From a virus, in IMG/VR virus record IMGVR_UViG_3300032180_000025, positions 1 to 34,156 of that record: 34,156 nt of DNA, one strand, 5' to 3'. Made by a program: the position numbers and the translations under genes. Position 1 is the first letter of the stretch, and each line of letters opens with the position of its first letter. The notes beneath the pieces are model-generated. The model did not search any database, was not told where the DNA came from, and saw nothing but the letters and a program-made list of their open reading frames with translations. Positions 8,022 through 13,680 of this stretch are shown here, piece after piece.

Positions 8022-8242
8022 CAGTCTTCACCCATGAGCACAGCAGTCTTGGCATACTCCAGCAGAAATACCATCTCAGCGTTGGTCAGACTGGTGTTGA
8101 AAACCAGTACACCATCGTCCGTCTCGCCAACGATGACAAGATTCTTCGCGCCCGCGTCGATGACTTTCTGAATAGCATCTTCCCGCGTGACTTTCTGCTT
8201 CTTGGTCCGCCGTATCGGAACAACATTTTTATCATCGGACAT
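8021..8242 (-). CDS. Small conserved-looking protein of unknown function
   Basis: Seventy-three residues with a basic N-terminus (VVPIRRTKKQKVTRED) and an alternating helix-strand pattern (AIQKVIDAG, NLVIVGETDDGVLVFNTS, AEMVFLLEYAKTAV). The last part resembles proteins that report on or bind small ligands, but no family is recognised. Its stop overlaps the ATG of the next gene (ATGA), so translation is probably coupled. Confidence 0.65.
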   Translation of the reverse strand: MSDDKNVVPIRRTKKQKVTREDAIQKVIDAGAKNLVIVGETDDGVLVFNTSLTNAEMVFLLEYAKTAVLMGED

Positions 8243-8438
8243 CGGCCTTCTCGCACTTCGAGCACCGGCGGCGCGTGATCTTGTCAGTGAACCCGGCCTT
8301 GCGCCATTTTGTCGTGATCACAGCACTACATCCGGTCTTGTCACCCTCAACAGGGTTGTACCGACTTTTGTAGATACGGTGCAGAAGACGATTCCCGGTG
8401 GGAGGTACCACGTAAATGAACCGGCGAACCTTGCTCAC
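8232..8438 (-). CDS. Small basic protein with C-terminal CxxC
   Basis: Sixty-eight residues, strongly basic, with an aromatic N-terminal strand (VRRFIYVVPP) and CSKC near the end. A further Cys at mid-length could complete a metal site but only three Cys are present. It overlaps the upstream gene by four bases and the downstream one by 11, as is usual in this operon. Function unknown. Confidence 0.55.
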   Translation of the reverse strand: MSKVRRFIYVVPPTGNRLLHRIYKSRYNPVEGDKTGCSAVITTKWRKAGFTDKITRRRCSKCEKADVR

Positions 8439-8665
8439 TTTGTCATCTCCTTCACGGCCTTGTCGTCGCTCAGCACCTTGGGGCCTTCTCTCAACACAAA
8501 CTCCCGGCAGGCTTCGCGGATCAGCTCCGAGTACGTCGTCCCGCGCGCAAGAGCCAGCCGCTTCATCGCCGCGAGAACCTTCGCGTTGAAGTAGATGTTG
8601 ATCTTGTCGTTGCCTGCCGACGCGCGGGTCATCGTTTTTATTTTGTCCGCATACTGTAGAGACAT
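8435..8665 (-). CDS. Ribbon-helix-helix (CopG/Arc-type) DNA-binding protein
   Basis: The conserved part is INIYFNAKVLAAMKRLALARG followed by TTYSELIREACREFVLRE, a clear strand-helix-helix pattern with the family's small size. RHH dimers insert the strand pair in the major groove and usually repress their own promoter. Possible starts are TTG 8692, ATG 8665 and ATG 8632. A promoter-like TTGACT-N17-TATTAT covers 8664-8692, and if that is the promoter, ATG 8632 (65 residues) is the true start. A 14-bp string in this promoter recurs between the two arms, so this protein may control both. Confidence 0.75.
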   Translation of the reverse strand: MSLQYADKIKTMTRASAGNDKINIYFNAKVLAAMKRLALARGTTYSELIREACREFVLREGPKVLSDDKAVKEMTK

Positions 8666-8674
8666 AATATGGTA
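8661..8674. promoter_or_regulatory. Shared 14-bp site, copy 1 (at the RHH gene promoter)
   Basis: GACATAATATGGTA here is identical to 11485-11498. It overlaps the -10 element of the RHH gene's putative promoter. A binding site for the RHH protein is the simplest reading, which is inference. Confidence 0.5.
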
Positions 8675-8692
8675 CCTGAGATGCGCAGTCAA
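8664..8692 (-). promoter_or_regulatory. Putative sigma70 promoter of the RHH gene
   Basis: Minus strand: TTGACT (8692-8687), a 17-base spacer, then TATTAT (8669-8664). The match to the consensus is good (5/6 and 4/6). Transcription would start near 8657, which allows translation of the RHH gene from ATG 8632. Confidence 0.45.
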
Positions 8693-9015
8693 GCGGGCGT
8701 ATACTGCCCGGAATTCACGAGATATTGAAAATCAGCGGCTGCTGCCAGGATCGCGCGCCAGTGTCCCTCAGGGTCATCCTTGTCGATCGGATCGTTGATC
8801 GGGATCTCAACGCGCTTGCCAGGAGTTCTGCACGGCATCACAAGTATCCAGCAGACAGGATCATCGGGCCGCAATACGTCGGCGTAAGGCTTAGGTGCGA
8901 ATCTCACCTCTGCGAATGCAAACAGATCATGCAGGCATTCGGGTATGCCGAGAGACTTATACAGGCTCCGGTCTTTGTTAGGATCAGTCGCACTCGCGAA
9001 GTCAGGGAGTGCCAT
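8689..9015 (-). CDS. LHSL-family small protein (leftward arm)
   Basis: A 108-residue member with a longer N-terminus. The family helix is GIPECLHDLFAFAEVRF (residues 23-39), the middle carries strands (CWILVMPCRTPG, then RVEIPI), and the C-terminal Trp helix is EGHWRAILAAAADFQYLV. No catalytic residues are apparent. The ATG at 9015 overlaps the end of the upstream gene by 14 bases. Confidence 0.65.
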   Translation of the reverse strand: MALPDFASATDPNKDRSLYKSLGIPECLHDLFAFAEVRFAPKPYADVLRPDDPVCWILVMPCRTPGKRVEIPINDPIDKDDPEGHWRAILAAAADFQYLVNSGQYTPA

Positions 9016-9319
9016 TGGCCATCTCCGAGATCACTCTCATCCATATCTGGAGTTTGTCCGCGTCGCGGGCCATGATCTGCCAGCGCCTGGGCGGCTGCGG
9101 CTCGTCGCCTTCGAGCGTTCTGCCTGCTGCTATAAGATAGTCGCCGAACCGGGTCACGAAGAACACGCCCAGAGCAGCTGACCATTCGACATGAATCTCA
9201 GCGGGTACCATACTCCAGTAAGCTTTTACATCGTCAGGCGGAAACGGCTTTCCGTACAACGACGCTCCGGCCATATAAGGCTGTGTGACATAGTCCGCTG
9301 ATACCAACCTGACACTCAT
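9002..9319 (-). CDS. LHSL-family small protein (leftward arm), divergent
   Basis: 105 residues. PPDDVKAYWSMVPAEIHVEW takes the place of the family's first helix. GVFFVTRFGDYLIAAGR is the beta part and DKLQIWMRVISEMANG is the C-terminal Trp helix. The middle is extended by a Pro/Arg-rich loop (DEPQPPRRW). Without the neighbouring members it would not be recognised. Confidence 0.6.
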   Translation of the reverse strand: MSVRLVSADYVTQPYMAGASLYGKPFPPDDVKAYWSMVPAEIHVEWSAALGVFFVTRFGDYLIAAGRTLEGDEPQPPRRWQIMARDADKLQIWMRVISEMANGTP

Positions 9320-9534
9320 AATCCTCGTACCAGATTTTCAACAACTTTGACCCAATCCTCGTACTGAGTTGACTGTATGACAATCACATAGTCTGAATCG
9401 GCAGCTGCCCACAATTTCCATGCATGCCCCGGGCGACCGTAGACATACTCCCACTTGATGTCGCAAAGCCCGCACAGGGCGCGCAGCTCTTCAGGAGGTC
9501 GCACATCCCCGTCACTGTACAGGTTTCGGTACAT
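9316..9534 (-). CDS. LHSL-family small protein (leftward arm)
   Basis: Seventy-two residues. PPEELRALCGLCDIKWEYV (13-31) is the first helix and strand, AWKLWAAADSDYVIVIQS the middle sheet, and YEDWVKVVENLVRGL the C-terminal helix. Three Trp in the core positions match its neighbours. It overlaps the next gene's start (ATGA type). Confidence 0.65.
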   Translation of the reverse strand: MYRNLYSDGDVRPPEELRALCGLCDIKWEYVYGRPGHAWKLWAAADSDYVIVIQSTQYEDWVKVVENLVRGL

Positions 9535-9540
9535 GTCAGA

Positions 9541-9789
9541 TTACTTCCAGGGAGCTATCCAGTGGTCTAAAGGAGGGAACTCGCCGTAAGCGTACATAAC
9601 AACCTGTCGCCAGTACTCCGTCGAGAGGATGTCCCCATCATGCAGGTACAGTACCCAGTCGATATCGCCTATCCGCAGAAACGGGCACAGAGACCCGGCC
9701 GGAGTGCGCCGGAACTCTATGCCCGCGATGTGAAGAAACGCCCGGAGTTCGTCGCTTATGATCTCGCAGAAATCCGAGCGTACGTTCAC
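9541..9789 (-). CDS. LHSL-family small protein (leftward arm)
   Basis: Eighty-two residues from a GTG at 9789 that overlaps the previous stop (GTGA). ISDELRAFLHIAGIEFRR is the first helix, DIDWVLYLHDGDIL the sheet, and TEYWRQVVMYAYGE the Trp helix. After that an extra Pro-rich tail (FPPLDHWIAPWK) is present, unlike most members. Confidence 0.65.
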   Translation of the reverse strand: MNVRSDFCEIISDELRAFLHIAGIEFRRTPAGSLCPFLRIGDIDWVLYLHDGDILSTEYWRQVVMYAYGEFPPLDHWIAPWK

Positions 9790-9962
9790 TTTCGCACTTT
9801 CTCCAGCGTTTCGGCGAAGCGGGCACGCTCCCCGACCTTGCCACCTTTCTTCGCGGCCGAGCGGATCTTACTCTCGGGGATCTTCTTGCCCTGCGGCACG
9901 CCCAGGTCGCGATGGAGCTGGCCCGGACGTTTGATCGCCTTGTCGATGAATTTCTTTGCCAT
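9786..9962 (-). CDS. Small basic protein of a widespread phage family
   Basis: Fifty-eight residues starting MAKKFIDKAIKRPGQLHRDL, with an Ala/Lys-rich end (KIRSAAKKGGKVGERAR). Peptides of this type (MAKK.I..AI..PGAL...LGV..G..IP) are frequent in tailed phages, and I know no established function. An ATG six bases further upstream (9968) is also possible, but AAGAG is better spaced from 9962. The basic charge suggests DNA or RNA contact. Confidence 0.75.
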   Translation of the reverse strand: MAKKFIDKAIKRPGQLHRDLGVPQGKKIPESKIRSAAKKGGKVGERARFAETLEKVRK

Positions 9963-9978
9963 GATCATAACTCTTGAC

Positions 9979-10200
9979 TTACCACAGAGGTTGTGGCGTG
10001 TCGGATAGTAGCCGCTTTATCGCTTCCCGCCAAGTCTTCACATCGTAGCCCTGGACAGTGCATTGCCTATCAACCATCCCTGCGGCGGTGACTGTGTATA
10101 TCCAGTGAAAAGTGCCGAACTGTGCCAGCTCACATTTCACGCCAAACACATGACATGTAGCAATGCACTCATCGCGCTTGGCTTCCAACAGTTTGCTCAT
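9979..10200 (-). CDS. LHSL-family small protein (leftward arm)
   Basis: Seventy-three residues. LLEAKRDECIATCHVFGVK is the first helix, with CHVFGVK in the place of LHSLxA. FHWIYTVTAAG and RQCTVQGY are strands, and DVKTWREAIKRLLSD is one of the clearest C-terminal Trp helices of the set. Four Cys are present but they are not spaced as a zinc site. Confidence 0.7.
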   Translation of the reverse strand: MSKLLEAKRDECIATCHVFGVKCELAQFGTFHWIYTVTAAGMVDRQCTVQGYDVKTWREAIKRLLSDTPQPLW

Positions 10201-10445
10201 CAGAACTTCTTTTCCAGCAGATCCTTGTAGTGCCGCAGCTCATCGACCGTCATACCGGCGTCGCGGGCAATCTGCTCTTCTTCGCGCAGCAACGCATTGA
10301 TCTGCGCTGCACGCTCTTCGTAGCGCAGACGGTCTTCGGGATCTCCAGGCAGCTCGAAGTCATCAGGGAGTTTCAAGAGTTTGCCTTCTTCAGTCGGTCC
10401 GCGACGCCCGTCAAGGTCGATTACAGGTAGCTTAGGGAGTGTCAT
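10200..10445 (-). CDS. Small acidic helical protein of unknown function
   Basis: Eighty-one residues from ATG 10445, with GGAG four bases upstream. The frame stays open further upstream, but that part is out of character. Residues 30-81 are charged helix (EDRLRYEERAAQINALLREE, then VDELRHYKDLLEKKF). It is not an LHSL member. Sharing base 10200 with the next gene (ATGA) shows it is part of the operon. Confidence 0.6.
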   Translation of the reverse strand: MTLPKLPVIDLDGRRGPTEEGKLLKLPDDFELPGDPEDRLRYEERAAQINALLREEEQIARDAGMTVDELRHYKDLLEKKF

Positions 10446-10710
10446 ACGGCTCCAGTTCCCAGTCGTTCCTGATCCAGCAAAGAATGCGCGAACCGCGCGC
10501 CAGTACGCCCGGATTGATGAGAACACTGACTTTCGTTGATCCCTGTGTGCCACCATCGGGTCTCCTGCGAAACAGCTGGACCTGTCCATTACCAAACAGA
10601 GCTTTGTAGGAATGCAGTGCCGCGAAGTTCTTCCAGACTTGGCGGGCCTCTCTGCGACGATCGCGGTTGCGGGAACGGCGGCGGCCGGCTTTTGATTTGT
10701 GCCTATGCAT
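10432..10710 (-). CDS. LHSL-family small protein with Arg-rich N-terminus
   Basis: Ninety-two residues. The first 24 are extremely basic (RRRSRNRDRRREAR), then VWKNFAALHSYKALFG gives the family helix with the LHS core, followed by strands (QVQLFRRRP, KVSVLINPG) and an atypical end (RILCWIRNDWELEP) instead of the usual Trp helix. The basic leader suggests nucleic acid binding. Confidence 0.65.
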   Translation of the reverse strand: MHRHKSKAGRRRSRNRDRRREARQVWKNFAALHSYKALFGNGQVQLFRRRPDGGTQGSTKVSVLINPGVLARGSRILCWIRNDWELEPYDTP

Positions 10711-10918
10711 GGATCAGTTTCTGTATGGCCAACGTCCACATCTCCGGACTGTCCAGAGATACCTGAGCAGAGCCCCAGACCAGCTTGCCTGCTTTCTGTC
10801 GGCATTTCAGCGTCGCGTACTGCCCGCGTCTGGAGTATTCAACATCCAGACTGTGCAACGCCGCCAGATTTCTCAAGGCGGCGAGCTGTTGTTTTGTTTT
10901 AAGGGAGACGCGGGGCAT
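10703..10918 (-). CDS. LHSL-family small protein, near-consensus
   Basis: Seventy-one residues from ATG 10918. LAALRNLAALHSLDVEY is close to the rightward-arm consensus, which links the two arms. YATLKCRQKAGKLVWGS is the sheet and SPEMWTLAIQKLIHA the C-terminal helix. The frame is open upstream, but the upstream part overlaps the previous gene and is not needed. Confidence 0.7.
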   Translation of the reverse strand: MPRVSLKTKQQLAALRNLAALHSLDVEYSRRGQYATLKCRQKAGKLVWGSAQVSLDSPEMWTLAIQKLIHA

Positions 10919-11111
10919 CACGGCTTTCCACCAGATAACGGGCTGCGCGGGCGAAGCGGGCGTAGTCCGCGCTGGCGCGCAATATAACACCCTCTCCAGA
11001 GTCTTCTTTATAGAACACACCCCAACGGCCTGAGCGCAAGACGGCCGCTTCCAGATCAGCGAGTTTCAGCATCTCAAGGACACCGTCAGGGAGTTTTGCA
11101 AGATCGGACAT
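10899..11111 (-). CDS. LHSL-family small protein (leftward arm)
   Basis: Seventy residues. LPDGVLEMLKLADLEAAVL keeps the LPxxV start of the family, RWGVFYKEDSGEGVILRA is the sheet, and DYARFARAARYLVE the C-terminal helix, with Phe in place of Trp. It overlaps the next gene by 20 bases. Confidence 0.7.
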   Translation of the reverse strand: MSDLAKLPDGVLEMLKLADLEAAVLRSGRWGVFYKEDSGEGVILRASADYARFARAARYLVESRDAPRLP

Positions 11112-11120
11112 CAGAAGATC

Positions 11121-11366
11121 CTACACCGATGCATGCCCAAGACACTGATACCGACGCGCCTTTTTCAGCAGATCACTGATCGCTCTTCTCCATGCCCGCT
11201 CTCTCAGACTCCTGATATAGGCCCAGTAGTATTCTTTATCGCTCGGGTGGTAGTCGATCCTGAACACTCGGTCGAACCCCGAAACTCCCATTTCGATTTT
11301 CATCCCGTCAAACAGCGACACCAGCGCTTTGCGCTCTTCGTACAGAGTCTGTCGTAGATCCGGCAT
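11121..11366 (-). CDS. First gene of the leftward operon, divergent LHSL-family member
   Basis: Eighty-one residues. YEERKALVSLFDGMKIEMG fills the first helix, RVFRIDYHPSDKEYYWAYI the sheet, and ERAWRRAISDLLKKARRY the Trp helix, which is strongly basic. A promoter -10 element ends only seven bases upstream of the ATG at 11366, so its mRNA may be leaderless. Confidence 0.65.
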   Translation of the reverse strand: MPDLRQTLYEERKALVSLFDGMKIEMGVSGFDRVFRIDYHPSDKEYYWAYIRSLRERAWRRAISDLLKKARRYQCLGHASV

Positions 11367-11372
11367 GAATAG

Positions 11373-11402
11373 ATTCTATATGGACGATATCTATATAGTC
11401 AA
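11373..11402 (-). promoter_or_regulatory. Sigma70-type promoter for the leftward operon
   Basis: Minus strand: TTGACT (11402-11397), 18-base spacer, TAGAAT (11378-11373). TATAGA at 16-base spacing is an alternative -10. The predicted start falls at about 11366, on the A of the first ATG. Confidence 0.6.
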
Positions 11403-11482
11403 AATATTTCAGAAACTATGCGGGCTACAGATGAGGCGGCCAGGGCACCCCCACCCCCCTGTCCGACCTACCCAGGGGGCCT

Positions 11483-11509
11483 TTGACATAATATGGTATT
11501 TAACATAAT
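11483..11509 (+). promoter_or_regulatory. Possible weak rightward promoter
   Basis: TTGACA (11483-11488) is followed after 15 bases by CATAAT (11504-11509). Both hexamers are good but the spacing is short. It overlaps the shared 14-bp site, so a regulator bound there could block it. Confidence 0.3.
11485..11498. promoter_or_regulatory. Shared 14-bp site, copy 2 (between the arms)
   Basis: GACATAATATGGTA, identical to 8661-8674. It lies inside the possible rightward promoter and about 85 bases upstream of the leftward one, as expected of an operator that senses the RHH protein level. Binding is inference. Confidence 0.45.
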
Positions 11510-11896
11510 GCCCTGAAAATCCCAATGTTTGCAGCGAACTTCGTCAGACCACTGGTCTCCGGGTTCGAGTGTGAACAACACTGCGCACGGGAAGATACGT
11601 GCTGCCTTGCCCAGACGCCTCACCGGCTCTGCGCCCCGTCTTCGGGAAGGTCTCGCTCCCAAGCTGACCTCGACATGGACGGACCAGCGCATCTCAGTGA
11701 GTGCTTACGGAGCGCAGACTAGCCCGCTTAGCCCGCCGAGTAATTCGGCCGGTAACAGCAGCACGCCGATGGTGCTCGCTCTAAGCCAGAACGTGCTAGC
11801 TACGGGTACGACCCAGGGCGCAAGTAACAAGCTTCGTGGGGCTGAGTTCGAAGTGTGTCGCAGCATGCTTCGCAGTCAGTCCCAAAGAGGTGTTGT

Positions 11897-12058
11897 ATGT
11901 GTCATCCGACGACGATCAAACGCGGTCGCAGGCTCTTCGCTGTTCCAAAGGTGTTGAGCCTGACGGACCGGGTCGCGAACCGATCGCAGGTGCGAGGCAA
12001 CTGGTCGAGGTTGCCGCTGTGCGGTACGACAGCGCGAGTCGTGCGCAACTATAAATAA
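11897..12058 (+). CDS. Small basic protein, first gene of the rightward arm
   Basis: Fifty-three residues from ATG 11897, with GAGG six bases upstream. It is rich in Arg and Lys (TTIKRGRRLFAVPK, then DRVANRSQVRGNWSR) and includes CGTTARVVRNYK at the end. Two Cys only. Size, charge and position at the head of an early-looking transcript are typical of phage host-takeover or nucleic-acid-binding peptides, but I do not recognise it. Confidence 0.5.
   Translation: MCHPTTIKRGRRLFAVPKVLSLTDRVANRSQVRGNWSRLPLCGTTARVVRNYK
12026..12055 (+). promoter_or_regulatory. Possible promoter before the 12130 gene
   Basis: ACGACA (12026-12031), 18-base spacer, TATAAA (12050-12055). The start would be near 12062, just before a strong hairpin, so the transcript would begin with that hairpin. 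Confidence 0.3.
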
Positions 12059-12064
12059 CAGCGG

Positions 12065-12089
12065 GCTGAGTCTGCTTAGCGGGCTCAGC
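12065..12089 (+). other. 11-bp hairpin with TTA loop upstream of the 12130 gene
   Basis: GCTGAGTCTGC and GCGGGCTCAGC pair fully, with two G-U pairs, around TTA. The core and loop match the hairpin at 12672-12690 after the same gene, so the gene is bracketed by related hairpins. A 5' stabiliser or an attenuator is possible. Confidence 0.55.
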
Positions 12090-12129
12090 ACTGGTGTTAT
12101 GTATATCCTCATCCCACGGAGTTATGTCA

Positions 12130-12651
12130 ATGAAAATCGAAATCCTGACAGTGTCGGCAATCGGTGAAGTGTTGGAAAAGATCGCGACGACAGCGAGAGC
12201 GCTGCAGTCACAGATTCATCAGTGCGCTGTAAGCGCGCTGTCCCACACGTTCGAACACGGTGACTTCCGCAGTGTCACGCGTCTGTTGAATGCGTTGCCG
12301 AACGGGCAGCGTGTGCAGGCGCTGGCAGTGTGGTTCGCTCACTTCTCGAACAACGCGCTGACAATCAAGAAAGCATCTGGCGCGTTCAGTGTTGTGTTGG
12401 ATTCGTCCAAGCTCGGCGACGAGATGCTGCGCATGGAGTTGTTGGATGCCGCGATGGACCAAGACTACGGCACGTTCACGAAGGAGAGCAAACCAACAGC
12501 TCTCACGCTGGAGAAGCTGATCGGTTGGATCGAGAAGCGTGCGACCGCGAATGATGACGAGGTCGAGCCCGCTGCGAAGGCTGTTGCTGCGAAGCTTGTG
12601 GCCAGCTACAAGGCCGAGATCACGAAGTCGATGGAAGCTGTTGCTGCTTAG
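12130..12651 (+). CDS. Early-region helical protein of unknown function
   Basis: 173 residues from ATG 12130, GGAG eight bases upstream; an ATG six bases earlier is too close to the site. The sequence is helical, with SVTRLLNALPNGQRVQALAV (about 46-65), AFSVVLDSSK, and an Ala/Glu/Lys C-terminus. Proteins with this L.ALP...R..AL..WF pattern occur in other phages as uncharacterised early products, from memory and without a named family. It stands alone between two hairpins and is probably a highly expressed monocistronic message. Confidence 0.7.
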   Translation: MKIEILTVSAIGEVLEKIATTARALQSQIHQCAVSALSHTFEHGDFRSVTRLLNALPNGQRVQALAVWFAHFSNNALTIKKASGAFSVVLDSSKLGDEMLRMELLDAAMDQDYGTFTKESKPTALTLEKLIGWIEKRATANDDEVEPAAKAVAAKLVASYKAEITKSMEAVAA

Positions 12652-12671
12652 ATGTTCGTGACAGTGAGTCT

Positions 12672-12690
12672 GAGCCCGCTTAGCGGGCTC
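12672..12690 (+). terminator. Hairpin terminator-like element after the 12130 gene
   Basis: GAGCCCGC and GCGGGCTC form a perfect 8-bp stem with a TTA loop 20 bases after the stop codon. The following bases are T-rich (GGCTTGCTTGTGGATTCTTT) but not a clean T-run, so termination would be partial. Confidence 0.5.
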
Positions 12691-12692
12691 GG

Positions 12693-12733
12693 CTTGCTTG
12701 TGGATTCTTTGTGACGAAGAGTCTACAAGCAAG
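12693..12733 (+). other. 17-bp hairpin directly after the terminator-like element
   Basis: CTTGCTTGTGGATTCTT (12693-12709) pairs with AAGAGTCTACAAGCAAG (12717-12733), with two G-U pairs, around a seven-base loop. The two hairpins in tandem make an unusually stable 3' end. An RNase III-type processing site or an exonuclease barrier fits. Confidence 0.6.
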
Positions 12734-13146
12734 TCTGCCTTGATGCCTTAATGACTTAGCGGGCATCGAGGCGGGCATCGAGGCATCCCAAGTCCCTGAT
12801 TACCAAGGCTAAACTGACACTTTGCCTTAATGCCTTAATGGTTTTAGTCCGAATATTTCCAGGGACACATCGCTATATCGCGGGATGTTCTTGAGAACAT
12901 CCGTAGACCCAAGCCCGCCTAGTGGCGAAGCGGCATAGTTCTTATATACAATGTTGAGCGCGCAGGTGAAGGCACTGTATATTGACCTGTAAGTCATTGA
13001 TTTCTTAGATAGATATACCACTGTATAAGAGCGACATCGGTCGCGTTGGGTATAGGGTATGGCGTTAAGGCGCCGAAAAACACGGCTAAGTGACTGATCT
13101 CACAGAACATTTCTTGTCATAAAGCCTCGAATCGGAGCATTAAGGC
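12734..13146. other. Repeat-rich non-coding region: candidate origin or operator region
   Basis: No convincing gene is seen. TGCCTT(A/G)ATG occurs four times as two overlapping pairs (12736-12753 and 12823-12840), and once inverted at 13138-13147 over the start of the next gene. GGGCATCGAGGC is a perfect tandem pair (12761-12784). An inverted repeat lies at 12883-12902. The stretch 12950-13030 is AT-rich (TTATATACAAT, GATAGATATACCACTGTATA). Iterons next to an AT-rich segment are typical of replication origins, while repeats over a start codon point to a regulator. Both are inference. Confidence 0.5.
12883..12902. promoter_or_regulatory. 20-bp near-perfect palindrome (operator-like)
   Basis: GGATGTTCT and AGAACATCC flank a two-base centre. 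The shape resembles the operators of dimeric helix-turn-helix repressors. It could instead form a hairpin with a TTGA loop. No repressor of that type is visible in the window. Confidence 0.45.
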
Positions 13147-13404
13147 ATGAGAAACACGCAGTATATAGCCATCAGATTACCAGCGGGGTGTCGAGCGCGG
13201 TTTGTGATGCGCCGAAGCGCTCCGGACGGTAGCGTGGTTGCCAAGATTGTCTCAGTACGCGAGTGCGCCAGTGCAATGGGAATACCGGCGGCTGAGGTAA
13301 ACGCAGTCCTCGCAGCTGCGTTTCTCGACATGGCATATGACACTGTGGATATCACATCGTGGCTGGTAGATCGTAGCGCAGAGATTCGTCGCAAGAAGAG
13401 GTAA
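13147..13404 (+). CDS. Small basic protein of unknown function
   Basis: Eighty-five residues. The N-terminal half is strand-like and basic (YIAIRLPAGCRARFVMRR, then SVVAKIVSV), the second half helical (ECASAMGIPAAEVNAVLAAA), and the end very basic (EIRRKKR). GGAG lies nine bases before the ATG. An inverted copy of the iteron (CATTAAGGCA) overlaps the start codon, so a regulator binding the repeats could repress it. Confidence 0.6.
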   Translation: MRNTQYIAIRLPAGCRARFVMRRSAPDGSVVAKIVSVRECASAMGIPAAEVNAVLAAAFLDMAYDTVDITSWLVDRSAEIRRKKR

Positions 13405-13557
13405 CCATGGCAAAGCTGTAGGTCCGCCTGTCCAGTCCCTGACGACACTGAAGCGATATGGCCCGCCGAGCCCGCGTGTACCCGTGGGCTCTTGTGGGAT
13501 TCTCTCGCCAGCGTTGCTGCAGCAGCGCGTTGTGGATCGCGGGGACTGCGCAGGCTT

Positions 13558-13640
13558 GAGCGAAGCCCGAATCGACCTGTCACATCTCACATCTTTGCAT
13601 GTAACCAAGGAGATGTCTGACACCGGAGCGGGCTTCGCTC
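13558..13640 (+). other. Nested inverted-repeat element, 83 bases
   Basis: GAGCGAAGCCCG (13558-13569) and CGGGCTTCGCTC (13629-13640) are a perfect 12-bp pair. Inside, TGTC-ACATCTC (13578-13588) pairs with GAGATGT-ct-GACA (13610-13622). It lies in the 276-base gap between two genes, which otherwise shows only another hairpin (GAGCCC/GGGCTC, 13475-13498) and no gene. TATAAT at 13656-13661 might be a promoter -10 for the next gene, but I see no good -35. Confidence 0.6.
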
Positions 13641-13680
13641 AGGCTTGTGCATCTATATAATATACTCACACGAGGTTCCC

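Larger units (their letters stand above)
11367..11896. other. Divergent control region, mostly without a convincing gene
   Basis: This region separates the leftward and rightward arms. It holds the leftward promoter at its left end, the second copy of the 14-bp site, and a C-rich run (ACCCCCACCCCCCTG, about 11447-11461). A plus-strand frame is open at 11529-11957 and a minus-strand frame at 11468-11692 (74 residues, including FTLEPGDQWSDEV). They overlap and neither has a good Shine-Dalgarno. The minus one looks slightly more protein-like but is not called. The rest may be a leader RNA. Confidence 0.5.

Noticed and set aside
11562-11580. GGTTCGAGT resembling a tRNA T-loop
   Set aside because: The flanking bases do not form a T-stem or acceptor stem; no tRNA could be folded. 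No convincing tRNA was found elsewhere.
12827-13021. 64-residue minus-strand frame in the repeat region
   Set aside because: It opposes the local transcription, lacks a Shine-Dalgarno and its C-terminus runs through the palindrome; more likely non-coding.
13457-13558. 33-residue plus-strand frame (MARRARVYPW...)
   Set aside because: No Shine-Dalgarno and it covers a hairpin; not protein-like.
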